This document shows, piece by piece, positions 34,020 to 44,680 of a DNA stretch of 64,000 nt. Below the pieces are notes generated by a model. It did not search any database, had not been told where the DNA came from, and was given only the letters and a program-made list of their open reading frames with translations. How positions within the stretch are numbered: position 1 is the stretch's first letter; the number at the start of each line of letters is the position of its first letter. The DNA is taken from positions 13,933,507 through 13,997,506 of the forward strand of contig NC_034015.1 in assembly GCF_000346465.2 (NCBI RefSeq), written 5' to 3'. Both the position numbers and the translations under genes were made by a program. This DNA comes from Prunus persica. Its lineage: Eukaryota; Streptophyta; Magnoliopsida; Rosales; Rosaceae.

Positions 34020-35513
34020 ATGGAGCTTGAACAAGTTCTGCAATTCCTTTGCTTTCTTGTATTATTTTTTATCAGCTTTTTCATGCTGAGATCAAAGCTT
34101 TGGTACTGCAATTGTGAAATTTGCCACGCCTATGTTACCTCATGCTGGTCTCTGAAATTCGACAACCTTTGTGATTGGTATGCGCATCTTCTTAGAGACT
34201 CCCCGACCAAAACCATCCACATACATGTTCTGAGAAACACCATCACTGCCAACCCTGAAAACGTCGAATACATGCTCAAGACCCGGTTCGAAAACTACCC
34301 TAAAGGCAAGCCCTTCTCTGCCATCCTCGGTGACTTTCTTGGCCAGGGCATATTCAACGTGGATGGCCACTCGTGGAGGTTTCAGAGAAAGATGGCCAGC
34401 CTCGAGCTCGACAGGCACTCCGTTCGATCTTTCGCGTTCGAGATTGTCAGCCATGAGATCGAACACCGTCTCATCCCTCTTCTTTCATCGTTTAGTTCTT
34501 CACATGATGGTGGTGGAAGCGTCCTCGATTTGCAAGACGTGTTTAAGAGATTCTCGTTCGACAGCATATGCAAATTCTCTTTCGGGTTGGATCCTATGTG
34601 CCTAGAGTTGTCGCTGCCTTTGTCCAAATTCGCCGTCGCCTTCGACATGGCCTCGCAGCTGTCAGCAAAGAGAGCCATGACGGCGTCTCCCTTGATTTGG
34701 AAGATCAAGAGAATATTTAATTTGGGGAGCGAGAAGCAATTAAAAGAATCTATTAACATGATCGACCTCTTGGCCAAAGAGGTCATTGCTAGAAAGCGCG
34801 AAACGGGGTTTTCAACACAAAAAGATCTCTTGTCACGTTTCATGAGAAGTGTGGAAGACGAAACGTATCTGAGGGACATTGTAATAAGCTTTCTATTGGC
34901 AGGGCGTGACACTGTTGCGTCTGCTTTGACAAGTTTCTTTTGGCTCATGGGCACTCACCCGGCCGCTGCGTCAGCGGTTCGGGTTGAGGCCGATAGGGTT
35001 CTTGGACCCAACCAGGGCCTCAAGAACTTTGAGCAAATGCACGAGCTTCATTATTTACAGGCAGCAATTTATGAGAGCATGAGGCTCTTCCCTCCTATAC
35101 AGTTCGACTCAAAATTTTGCGCACAAGATGATGTTTTGCCTGATGGCACGTCTGTGAGGAAAGGGACTAGGGTTACTTACCATCCATACGCAATGGGTCG
35201 GATCCAGGATATTTGGGGATCCGATTGCATGGAATTCAAGCCGGAGAGATGGTTGAAGGACAGTGTTTTCTTTACAGAAGACCCGTTTAAGTATCCGGTT
35301 TTCCAACCGGGGCTTAGGGTTTGTTTGGGGAAAGAGATGGCTCTCATGGAGATGAAAACCGTGGCGCTTTCATTGCTCAGACGATTCAGTATTCATCCCG
35401 TGACACACGAATTAAGTCGTGTACCACGGTTCTCTCCAGGGCTCACCGCGACCTTCAGCGATGGCCTTCCGGTGTTGGTAAGAGAAAGGAAAACACAGCC
35501 ATCGTGTTCATGA
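34020..35513 (+). CDS. CYP94C1: Cytochrome P450 CYP94C1-like (jasmonoyl-isoleucine oxidation)
   Basis: Intronless gene for 497 residues. CYP94C1 oxidises 12-hydroxy-JA-Ile to 12-carboxy-JA-Ile at the ER membrane, removing the active jasmonate. Visible: N-terminal membrane anchor (about residues 6-22), the LRYCNCEIC-like segment (here LWYCNCEICHAY, about 27-38), ENYPKGKPFSAILGDFLGQG (about 91-110), I-helix AGRDTVAS near 300, ExxR as ESMR near 353, PERW, and the haem loop FQPGLRVCLG with ligand Cys435. The CNCEIC and YPKGK segments and the overall match favour CYP94C over CYP94A/B/D. No key residue is missing. TATA-like TATATATACG lies near 33950 and a G-box further upstream. Confidence 0.9.
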   Translation: MELEQVLQFLCFLVLFFISFFMLRSKLWYCNCEICHAYVTSCWSLKFDNLCDWYAHLLRDSPTKTIHIHVLRNTITANPENVEYMLKTRFENYPKGKPFSAILGDFLGQGIFNVDGHSWRFQRKMASLELDRHSVRSFAFEIVSHEIEHRLIPLLSSFSSSHDGGGSVLDLQDVFKRFSFDSICKFSFGLDPMCLELSLPLSKFAVAFDMASQLSAKRAMTASPLIWKIKRIFNLGSEKQLKESINMIDLLAKEVIARKRETGFSTQKDLLSRFMRSVEDETYLRDIVISFLLAGRDTVASALTSFFWLMGTHPAAASAVRVEADRVLGPNQGLKNFEQMHELHYLQAAIYESMRLFPPIQFDSKFCAQDDVLPDGTSVRKGTRVTYHPYAMGRIQDIWGSDCMEFKPERWLKDSVFFTEDPFKYPVFQPGLRVCLGKEMALMEMKTVALSLLRRFSIHPVTHELSRVPRFSPGLTATFSDGLPVLVRERKTQPSCS

Positions 35514-35519
35514 GTCACA

Positions 35520-37740
35520 TCTGCTCAGCTATATACAGTACGCAAATTTTTGGTGCATATGTGTAAGTATGGTCTACCAAGGATATAGTGTGACGCAGAG
35601 GAAAACGACATGGCCTAAGCTACCTCCTCTGAAATTAAATGTGCACCATATGTAACAAGATTGTCCGGTTGGCGTCGGTACCAAAATTATAAATTTTTGT
35701 ATACACAAAATGATGGCACATGTGTGTGGTGTCCTTTTCTCTACCCACTGTGCAAGTGGATATATTCTTGTTGGTGGAGAATTAGCTTGTGCTGATCATC
35801 TGTTAGATCTATTTGTTTAATTACACAAAAAGCTCTAGAATTTGTGTACTTTTTTTTAGATGTAAGGATGTGTGGAAGAACAAGTACAATTATGTATCTA
35901 AGATTCACTTATATTTTTGGTATTGACTAAATTATTAGTCGCGTGCTACTTAATTTTTGCTTGATGCTCATAGATTAATCTTCAAGCACGTGGGGTTTCC
36001 TGATTTATAATGACCAACCTTTACTAACCAAATGAAAGGGATTAAAAAAACCCAAAAAAAGGTTGGTACCACATTCTCTACAAAACCCCAAAAATTAAAA
36101 TAAGAACTATTTGTGCCACACTAGTTTCACATTATAGCAAGATTCATGGAAAATTTATTGGTGTGACTAAACTCATATGTTTATGAGAGACTCATGTATA
36201 TCGTTTCACAATCAACATAATCGGTAAGTGTGGTACATTGTAATTCTATTTTTCATTGAGGTATCACACATAAGGTGGCACACTAATGTTTCTAATTAAG
36301 ATTCTACCTTTTAAGAGTATATTAGCGTACCAACTTATATAGACTGTGTTGATTGAAAAACTATAATAAATATTGATGTGATAAAAGTTCATCATACTAA
36401 CACAAAACATAGTTCACTAACCTTTTATGAAAATGTGATTCTTCTAACATTCAGTTAATTACAAGACCTATCATTTACAATGATGAGTCAGAAAGAGAAA
36501 AAGAAAAAGAGAAAATTCTTAAAGATGGAAAAGCCATATTCATTTATAAAAAATTTATAAAACAAAAAAACAAGGAGCTACCAATCCAGTTGCCCATTGG
36601 ATAGTCATAGTAGACCAGAGCCAAGTTTATTGTGTGGATGGAGGAGGAGCCTACTTAGCCTACTTAGCCTACTCCTCTTCTTTTTATGATCATGATGCGC
36701 CCTCCTTCTCCTCCTCCTCCTCCTCTTGATTGATGGAAGTCATTCGTTAAAAATAGAAAACGAAACGAAACGAAACAAAACAGACAAAAAAGTAGTTTAA
36801 AGTAAAAAAGGTACGAACTTCTTGTCATCACGAGGTCTTCACGTGTGTGAGCCATGGCTCCCACGACACCATGTCTTAGATTTCTACCACGAGGGCTTTA
36901 GTTTTCTGTCTTCTCCAGCAACAGCTAGCTATAGGATCCAACCAGCCTGCAATTTTGGTATCTTCAATTACCTCTCCTTTTGTACGTAATCAATTTTGAT
37001 AGACTATCATTGAGCTTTGGTTCATTTTTACTGCCTTAGCGGAAGAAGGTAAACTACTTGGTTAGCTCGACGACCAAATCGTGTAGAATATTCGCTTAAT
37101 CATCTTGGTCAATAGCTATTTTCCCTTGTTTTTGTGCTCCAATTACATCAATATTGTACTATCGCTTTGCTTTAAAAAAAAATTTAAAAAATTCTGTCAA
37201 AATAGTAAAAATGCAGCGTCGGTTGTCATCGAAATATGAAATACCTAGCTAGTACCCATTTAGTCATCATTTAGTTGATCAAATTTGACAATTTAGGATA
37301 TTTGATATAATTGTCAGTGCGATTTGATATATTGGATGCAGAAGTTTTGCTTGTGGTTCGATCTTAGGATATTGACCAAACCATAAAAATGTGTAATCCA
37401 ACCCACGAGTGCTATTTTGTAACTTATAACTAGATTGGTTAATATATAACTGAAAGGATCTAACATGAATTTTTTATTTTTTATTTTTAGCAGACATGAA
37501 ATTAGTGACCAGATTTTATAGCTCTAGGATATGACTCCATTGTTTTATGTTGCCTCTTCGGCCGGCAATAAAGAAGTTGATTTGTCATGACAAAGCTCCA
37601 CTTGTGATCACGAAATAATCATGTGTTTAAAGTTCTTAATAATTAGAAAATTAATATATATATATTTATCCCTTTGTTTTTGGTGGGATCTCTCAATCAT
37701 CTTTATAGAGGAACAGAACATAGGCTTTTGAATCAACTTG
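35520..37740. other. Intergenic region downstream of the P450 gene
   Basis: No gene seen. It holds the P450 3' UTR, a (CCT/CTT)n stretch near 36697-36726, and a GAAACGAAACGAAAC run near 36760. AT-rich otherwise. Confidence 0.55.
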
Positions 37741-37745
37741 AAATT

Positions 37746-38174
37746 TGTTATAAAAATAACCTGGGATATGTGCGATAATTCTGAGCTGCAAGTAAAGTAG
37801 ATGAGACACAGCATTTAACGAGGTTCGGCTATGCCTACGTCCTCGGAGAGCAGCAGCAGTAACTTTTCCACTATGTAAAAGGATAGAGCTACAAGTTTAG
37901 TGTTTACAATATATGTGGCTCACTGAATTTTCTCTCTAGGAGAATTTCTCTCTGCTCTCTCTTTCCTCTTTCTTCCTTCTCTTCCTTTCTCCTTTTTTTC
38001 TTCTTTTTTTCTTCTTTCCGTTTCTCTTCTTATTTATAGGCTGAAATAATCACTATTCATCACTATTCATCACTGTTCACCCGTGACAGACAAACTCTAT
38101 CAAAGCCGCCAAATGAACAGTAATGAACAGTAATGAACAGTATGTGTGGGCTCCATTTCAAGACTTTTATAACA
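37746..38174 (-). repeat. TE3 3' LTR
   Basis: Identical to 43803-44231. It contains on the minus strand TATAAATA (plus-strand 38031-38038) as promoter candidate, a pyrimidine-rich tract, and inverted runs of ATTCATCACT and TGAACAGTAA. Confidence 0.96.
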
Positions 38175-38291
38175 CTCCCCCTTGGAGACCACATGACCCT
38201 AGATTGGTTGCCTCATTAAAACCTTGCTTGGAAAAACCCAGTGGGAAAATCTAAGCAAAGGAAAAAGAGTACAACGTGCATATGTCCTATG

Positions 38292-41200
38292 TTAGAGGAC
38301 TCTTGAATGCTCCCCCTGATTTTGCATGCTCCAACTTGATTGCTTGCAGAGTTGTCGTAATCCGATGCCATGTACTAACTTTTGGAATGTATATTTCGGC
38401 AATGATTTAGTGAAGAGATCTGCCAGGTTATCACTTGAGCGGATTTGTCTGACTTTGATTTCTTGACTCTTCTGGAGCTCATGTGTATAGAAAAACTTTG
38501 GTGATATGTGTTTGGTCCTGTCACCCTTGATATATCCTCCTGTAATCTGAGCAATACAAGCGGCATTGTCCTCATTCAGAATTGTTGGAGTGTCTGTTAT
38601 TGAGGGTAGGGCACATGTGCTTCGGATGTGATGGATTACCGATCTTAACCAAACGCATTCACGACTGGCTTCATGGAGGGCAAGTATTTCCGAGTGATTG
38701 GAAGATGTGGCCACTAATGTTTGTTTTGTTGAACGCCATGAGATCGCAGTTCCTCCACATGTAAATACATACCCAGTCTGTGATCGTCCTTGATGTGGAT
38801 CAGAGAGATATCCTGCATCAGCATAACCAATAATACTCTGGGCGTTGGTCGATTCACTGGAATAGAATAACCCCATGTCTGTTGTCCCACGAAGGTATCG
38901 TAGAACATGTTTGATGCCGGTCCAGTGTCGCCTTGTTGGAGCAGAACTGTACCTTGCTAACAGATTTACTGAGAATGATATGTCTGGTCTGGTACATTGT
39001 GCGAGGTACAATAAAGCACCTATTGCACTAAGATATGGTACTTCTGGACCAAGGACCATTTCATCATTCCCTTTTGGACGATATGGGTCTTTCTTAGTGT
39101 CAAGCGATCGAACGACCATTGGAGTGCTAAGTGGATGGGCTTTATCCATGCCAAACCGTTTCAATACTTTCTCAGTATAAGTTGATTGATGCACCAAAAT
39201 TCCATTAGCACTGTGCTCAATCTGCAAGCCAAGACAATATTTTGTCTTTCCAAGATCCTTCATCTCAAACTCACGTTTGAGATAATCAACAGTCTTTTGA
39301 AGCTCTGCAGAAGTTCCAATTAGATTCATGTCGTCGACATATACTGCCACTATCGCAAATCCAGACTTTGATTTCTTAATAAACACACATGGGCAAACAG
39401 GATCATTTGTGTATCCTTCCTTCAGTAAATACTTACTGAGACGATTGTACCACATTCGTCCAGATTGTTTTAGCCCATATAATGATCTTCTCAATTTAAC
39501 TGAGAACATGCCCCGTGGTGTGTTTCTGGCTGCTTCAGGCAACCTGAATCCTTCTGGAACTTTCATGTATATATCTGTATCCAATTCTCCATACAAATAT
39601 GCGGTAATAACATCCATGAGTCTCATTTCAAGTTTTTCTGAAACCGCCAAACTTATTAGGTAACGGAATGTAATTGTGTCCATTACTGGAGAGTACGTTT
39701 CCACATAATCAATTCCAGGCCTTTGTGAAAAACCTTGCGCAACGAGTCGCGCTTTATACCTTGAGATCTCATTTTTCTCATTGCGCTTTCTTGTAAATAC
39801 CCACTTGTAACCTACAGGGTTCACATTGGGTGGAGTTGGACTAATATGTCCAAAAACACTCCTTTTTTCCAAAGAATTTAATTCTGCCTGGATTGCATCC
39901 TTCCACTTGGGCCAATCTTGCCTCTGTGTACATTCATTAATAGAGCGTGGTTCAATATCATCATCTTTTATTATTTCAGCAGCCACTGAGAATGCAAATA
40001 TATCATCGATGATCATCTCATTTCTACTCCACAATTCATCAGTGGACGTATAATTTATGGAGATTTCTTGACTTTCAGGTACGGTTGCCACTTTAGGGGC
40101 ACTTGTCTCACCAATGACGTTTTCCTTGTCAAGAAGTACATGTCCCTCTTTAGGGGCATTTGAATTATGAATTGTGGGCTCTCTATTTATTTCATTTGGA
40201 TTCATTTTGTCCATCAACTTCCTCTTTCGAGGAACTGAATCCTTTGAGCCTAGTGGTCTGCCACGTTTTAGGCGTGCAGCAGATGAACCATTTGCTGGCA
40301 CATTGCTTTGTCCATTATGGACATCAATCCGTGCGGGTGCATTTGCAGCTGGGATATGAGATTTTGTCACCTTTGCTGCATCATTAAATGCATCTGGCAT
40401 CTGATTTGCAATACTTTGGAGGTGAACAATCCTTCTTACTTCGTTTTCGCATTGAGCAGTATGAGGATCGAGATGAGACAATGTGGATACATTCCATGAT
40501 AATTCACATCGTTTTTCAGGAATGAGTTTGCCTTGTTCTTTAGACACAGATTTTTCTCCCCCTAATGGTGGGAAGATTGTCTCATCAAAATCACAATCCG
40601 CAAATCGTGCGGTAAAAATATCACCCGTCAGGGGTTCTAAGTATTTGATGATAGATGGTGAATCAAAACCAACATAAATTCCCAATCTGCGTTGAGGGCC
40701 CATCTTAGTACGTTGTGGTGGTGCAATGGGCACATATACTGTACACCCAAAAATTCTTAAATGTGAAATGTTTGGTTGATTTCCTAATACGAGTTGTATG
40801 GGAGAACATTGATTGTTGGCAACGGGCCTTAATCGCACAAGTGATGCTGCATGTAAAATGGCATATCCCCAAGCAGAAACTGGCAACTTTGTTTTCATTA
40901 GCAAAGTGCGTGCTATCAATTGAAGGCGTTTAATTAAAGCTTCTGCCAAGCCATTTTGAGTATGCACATGGGGAACAGGATGTTCAATATCTATGCCTAG
41001 TGACATGCAGTAGTCATCAAAAGTCTGAGATGTAAATTCACCAGCATTATCGAGTCTGATTGACTTAATGGGATAATCTGGGAATTGAGCTCGTAATTTA
41101 ATTATCTGAGCCAAAAGCCTAGCAAATGCCATGTTCCGAGTAGATAAAAGACAAACATGTGACCATCGGGTAGATGCGTCCACCAAGACCATAAAGTACC

Positions 41201-41945
41201 GAAATGGTCCACATGGGGGGTGAATAGGTCCACAAATGTCCCCTTGAATTCTTTGCAAAAATGATGGAGACTCAACATCAACCTTTGGTTGTGATGGTCT
41301 GATCACCAACTTCCCTTGTGAACAAGCTTGGCAAAAGATGTCACTTGATAACATAATGTGTTTAGTTAATAAGGGATGTCCTTTAGAGTTGGTGATGATC
41401 CTGCGCATCATGGTGGATCCAGGATGACCCAACCTGTCATGCCAAAGCTTAAAAGCATTTGAGCCAGTGGACTCTTGGTCCATGACACTATGTGCCTCAA
41501 TTGTCCGTATGGTTGTGTAATACAACCCTGATGAGAGCTCACAAAGCTTCTCCAGTATACGCTTTTGGGTATCACTGGAGGTAATACAAAGATATTCCAT
41601 GTTTTCCTCTATCTTTGTTTCAACATGGTAGCCATTCAAACGTATATCTTTGAAACTCAACAGATTCCTTCTGGAGTTAGATGAATACAAAGCATCTGGA
41701 ATGGACAGTATTGTTCCATTTGGTAACATAATTTGGGCTCTTCCTGAACCTTCAATCAGATTTGCAGGACCTGATATGGTTGTTACCTTTGCTTTTGTAA
41801 GCATTAATTTTGAGAAATACTTCCGATCTTGAAGGATCGTATGAGTAGTTGCGCTGTCTGCGAGACAAATATCTCTGCTATAGCCTTTGTTTTGAGGGCA
41901 TCCATAATTTAAGTAAAATAAGCTGGGATCAAAAAGAAGACAACA
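38292..41945 (-). CDS. TE3 copia Pol polyprotein
   Basis: Open frame of about 1217 codons in the same frame as gag but preceded by stops. Order: protease LADSATTH (Asp codon near 41858), pre-integrase LWHDRLGHPG, integrase with GDICGPI, RLDNAGEF and QNGLAEALIKR, reverse transcriptase with VYVDDMNLIG, RNase H with YADAGYLSDPHQGRSQTGY and the Asp-containing NEDNAACI block. The first ATG in frame (41804) is downstream of the protease catalytic Asp, so independent initiation there would lose the protease; a splice or stop bypass is more likely. No internal break seen. Confidence 0.93.
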   Translation of the reverse strand, partial: CCLLFDPSLFYLNYGCPQNKGYSRDICLADSATTHTILQDRKYFSKLMLTKAKVTTISGPANLIEGSGRAQIMLPNGTILSIPDALYSSNSRRNLLSFKDIRLNGYHVETKIEENMEYLCITSSDTQKRILEKLCELSSGLYYTTIRTIEAHSVMDQESTGSNAFKLWHDRLGHPGSTMMRRIITNSKGHPLLTKHIMLSSDIFCQACSQGKLVIRPSQPKVDVESPSFLQRIQGDICGPIHPPCGPFRYFMVLVDASTRWSHVCLLSTRNMAFARLLAQIIKLRAQFPDYPIKSIRLDNAGEFTSQTFDDYCMSLGIDIEHPVPHVHTQNGLAEALIKRLQLIARTLLMKTKLPVSAWGYAILHAASLVRLRPVANNQCSPIQLVLGNQPNISHLRIFGCTVYVPIAPPQRTKMGPQRRLGIYVGFDSPSIIKYLEPLTGDIFTARFADCDFDETIFPPLGGEKSVSKEQGKLIPEKRCELSWNVSTLSHLDPHTAQCENEVRRIVHLQSIANQMPDAFNDAAKVTKSHIPAANAPARIDVHNGQSNVPANGSSAARLKRGRPLGSKDSVPRKRKLMDKMNPNEINREPTIHNSNAPKEGHVLLDKENVIGETSAPKVATVPESQEISINYTSTDELWSRNEMIIDDIFAFSVAAEIIKDDDIEPRSINECTQRQDWPKWKDAIQAELNSLEKRSVFGHISPTPPNVNPVGYKWVFTRKRNEKNEISRYKARLVAQGFSQRPGIDYVETYSPVMDTITFRYLISLAVSEKLEMRLMDVITAYLYGELDTDIYMKVPEGFRLPEAARNTPRGMFSVKLRRSLYGLKQSGRMWYNRLSKYLLKEGYTNDPVCPCVFIKKSKSGFAIVAVYVDDMNLIGTSAELQKTVDYLKREFEMKDLGKTKYCLGLQIEHSANGILVHQSTYTEKVLKRFGMDKAHPLSTPMVVRSLDTKKDPYRPKGNDEMVLGPEVPYLSAIGALLYLAQCTRPDISFSVNLLARYSSAPTRRHWTGIKHVLRYLRGTTDMGLFYSSESTNAQSIIGYADAGYLSDPHQGRSQTGYVFTCGGTAISWRSTKQTLVATSSNHSEILALHEASRECVWLRSVIHHIRSTCALPSITDTPTILNEDNAACIAQITGGYIKGDRTKHISPKFFYTHELQKSQEIKVRQIRSSDNLADLFTKSLPKYTFQKLVHGIGLRQLCKQSSWSMQNQGEHSRVL

Positions 41946-42029
41946 TTACAACTTTTATTGGATTGAAATTTAAACAACACTTCAGCTAATACAAATAGTA
42001 CAGCTAATACAAATAGTACATTAAGGGAT

Positions 42030-43145
42030 TTAATCTAATTCGGACTCATAACCTTCATTCCCTCTTTTAGTAACAAAATCAGAAACATCTAGATGCGTCT
42101 TGTTTTGCTGACGTGATATTTCTGATGAGCCATCTGTGGCTGGCGGAGCATGATCAATGTAATTTATCTCCACTTTCCTGTTCTTAAGTGAAGCTTGATA
42201 GAGATCCGCCAAATGCCTGGGCGTACGACAAGTGCGCACCCAATGTCCCTTTGCTCCACATCTGTGGCAAGGGCTTTCAACATTTCTAGGCACATGACTC
42301 ATCTGTGCCTTTCCCTTATTACGGGATGCATATTTGCCATTCGTGGATGGACCACTCCTTGGTCCTAAACCCTCTAAACGAGCACCATGATTTTTTCTAC
42401 TTCCTTGCCAGTGGCCACGCTTGCCCCATCGCCCACGTTTATGGATATTACCACGAGATGAAGTGGCATTCACTTCCTGAGATGCAGCATTTATTTCAGG
42501 AAGTGGTGCTGAGCCCGTTGGGCGAGATTGGTGATTCTTTAATAAGAGCTCATTATTCTGCTCAGCTAACAAGAGGCAAGATACAAGTTCCGAGTATCTC
42601 TTGAAACCGCTATGTCTGTATTGCTGTTGAAGGAGGACATTTGAAGCATGAAAAGTGCTCAGAGTTTTTTCGAGCATATCCTCCTCAGATATATTTTCCC
42701 CACATAGCCTCATTAATGAGGTAATTCTATGCATAGCAGAGTTATACTCGGACACTGACTTGTAATCTTGAAATCTCAAGTGGGTCCATTCGTATCTAGC
42801 TCTTGGGAGAGTCATCGTCTTCTGGTGATCGTATCTTTCACCTAGAGCTTTCCACAGAACCAACGGTTCATCAACCACCACATATTCGCTTTTCAGCGCT
42901 TCATGGATGTGGCGGCGAAGAAAGATCATGGCCTTCGCATTCTCTTCAGGCGAAGCATCATTCTCATCTACAATTGTTTGTCCGAGGCCATTGGCTCGTA
43001 GATGAATTTTGGCATCCAGGACCCATGATAAAAAGTTGTCCCCGGAAAGGTCCAAGGCAGCAAACTCCAGTTTTGCCAAATTTGCCATCTGAAACTTTAG
43101 GCTCGAGATCTGGAACATTAAGCCACTTATTAATAGGAATTTCAT
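42030..43145 (-). CDS. TE3 Gag (capsid and zinc knuckle)
   Basis: Open for 371 codons; the probable start is the ATG at 43088 (MANLAKLEFAALDLSGDNF), because the codons before it lie in a duplicated leader segment. Copia-type capsid domain (residues from about 20 to 230 of the open frame) with LWKALGERYDHQKT, then a basic RG-rich region (GRWGKRGHWQGSRKN), then a CCHC knuckle CHRCGAKGHWVRTC. It ends with TAA at 42030-42032. Packages element RNA into cytoplasmic particles. Confidence 0.92.
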   Translation of the reverse strand: MKFLLISGLMFQISSLKFQMANLAKLEFAALDLSGDNFLSWVLDAKIHLRANGLGQTIVDENDASPEENAKAMIFLRRHIHEALKSEYVVVDEPLVLWKALGERYDHQKTMTLPRARYEWTHLRFQDYKSVSEYNSAMHRITSLMRLCGENISEEDMLEKTLSTFHASNVLLQQQYRHSGFKRYSELVSCLLLAEQNNELLLKNHQSRPTGSAPLPEINAASQEVNATSSRGNIHKRGRWGKRGHWQGSRKNHGARLEGLGPRSGPSTNGKYASRNKGKAQMSHVPRNVESPCHRCGAKGHWVRTCRTPRHLADLYQASLKNRKVEINYIDHAPPATDGSSEISRQQNKTHLDVSDFVTKRGNEGYESELD

Positions 43146-43470
43146 TATTCAGGTATATTAATTGATGATAAAGTGTCATGAATTTGCTGTCCAAAATTTT
43201 AGGTTCGAGATCTGAGATATTAAGCCACTTATTAATAGGAATTTCATTATTCAGGTATATTAATTGATGATAAAAATAAAATCATGAATTAAATTGCTTG
43301 CTGTATGGACGTTAATTCCGCACCATACCTTAAATGTGCGGTAAAGTAAGTGTGCTTGTATGGGCACTAATTCTGCTCCATACATTTAAATAAAAGCAAA
43401 GGCGTGGACGATAAACCCGCACCACCCTTTAAAATAAATGTAAATGTGCGGTAAAATAAATTCATAAAGT

Positions 43471-43746
43471 AAAGTGTTAGTATTAGTAACGGTCTCCCAC
43501 TGATAATATGTTTAGTATTACCAAGGGTCCATTTTTGTTAATGGTTAGTAATTACATAAATTAAAGTGTTAGCATTAGTAACGGTCTCCCACTGATAATA
43601 TGTTTAGTATTACCAAGGGTCCATTTTTGTTAATGGTTAGTAATTACATAAAGTAAAGTGTTAGCATTAGAAACGGTCTCCCACTGATAATATGTTTAGT
43701 ATTACCAAGGGTCCATTTTTGTTAATGGTTAATAATTACATAAAGT
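43471..43746. repeat. Three 92-bp tandem repeats in the TE3 leader
   Basis: Units start at 43471, 43563 and 43655, each beginning AAAGTGTTAG; a fourth start at 43747 is cut off after 13 bases. Units differ at only a few positions. They lie between the 5' LTR and gag. Confidence 0.92.
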
Positions 43747-43802
43747 AAAGTGTTAGTTGAAAAATTTCAGAAATAAAAGGAGAGACTATCGTGCTGATAA
43801 CG

Positions 43803-44231
43803 TGTTATAAAAATAACCTGGGATATGTGCGATAATTCTGAGCTGCAAGTAAAGTAGATGAGACACAGCATTTAACGAGGTTCGGCTATGCCTACGTCCT
43901 CGGAGAGCAGCAGCAGTAACTTTTCCACTATGTAAAAGGATAGAGCTACAAGTTTAGTGTTTACAATATATGTGGCTCACTGAATTTTCTCTCTAGGAGA
44001 ATTTCTCTCTGCTCTCTCTTTCCTCTTTCTTCCTTCTCTTCCTTTCTCCTTTTTTTCTTCTTTTTTTCTTCTTTCCGTTTCTCTTCTTATTTATAGGCTG
44101 AAATAATCACTATTCATCACTATTCATCACTGTTCACCCGTGACAGACAAACTCTATCAAAGCCGCCAAATGAACAGTAATGAACAGTAATGAACAGTAT
44201 GTGTGGGCTCCATTTCAAGACTTTTATAACA
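43803..44231 (-). repeat. TE3 5' LTR
   Basis: Identical partner of 37746-38174, followed by target duplication AAATT at 44232-44236. Minus-strand TATA at plus-strand 44088-44095. Confidence 0.96.
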
Positions 44232-44447
44232 AAATTTTATTTTATTTTATTTTTTTAGGATATTTCTTATTAAGAGGGGCAATAGTATATTAAACTCACG
44301 CATATTACACGGATGTTAGAAATCGAACTCATAACCTTTCTTTGGGGGAGTAATTACTCCAAACCACTACACAAGTGAATCATTTGCTTAAATTGAGGAT
44401 TTTAGATACATATGTATGATAGCAGATATTTAAGGCTCTGTCTAGTT

Positions 44448-44452
<5 letters not shown>

Positions 44453-44478
<26 letters not shown>
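44453..44478. repeat. (AT)n microsatellite
   Basis: Thirteen AT units downstream of TE3. Confidence 0.85.
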
Positions 44479-44680
44479 GGGCAAATCAATCTCCATGTAT
44501 GTTCTCATTAAGAGAGAAATTAAAAATTTAAGTCCCATGTTGATAATGTTGAGAAAGTATTTATGAAATATCATTTTATTTCATTTCTCATGTTTGGTGC
44601 ATGCACGAATTGGAAACAATCTTTGTTTAATTTTATAATTATACCCTAAATAGAAATATGCAATAAAAATTTAGTGCCCA

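Larger units (their letters stand above)
37746..44231 (-). mobile_element. Full-length, very young Ty1/copia element (TE3)
   Basis: 429-bp LTRs (37746-38174 and 43803-44231) appear identical base for base, begin TGTTATAA and end TTATAACA, and are flanked by target duplication AAATT (37741-37745 and 44232-44236). A polypurine tract (AAGGGGGAG) borders the 3' LTR. Gag (42030-43145) and pol (38292-41945) are open but separated by stop codons. The region beside the 5' LTR lacks the canonical tRNA-Met primer site. The leader carries a three-copy 92-bp tandem repeat. Structure suggests a recent transposition. Confidence 0.96.

Noticed and set aside
38582..40933. Several plus-strand open frames inside TE3
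   Set aside because: They are shadows of the minus-strand pol frame.
43471..43746. 92-bp tandem repeats as an independent satellite
   Set aside because: They lie wholly inside the TE3 leader between 5' LTR and gag and belong to that element.
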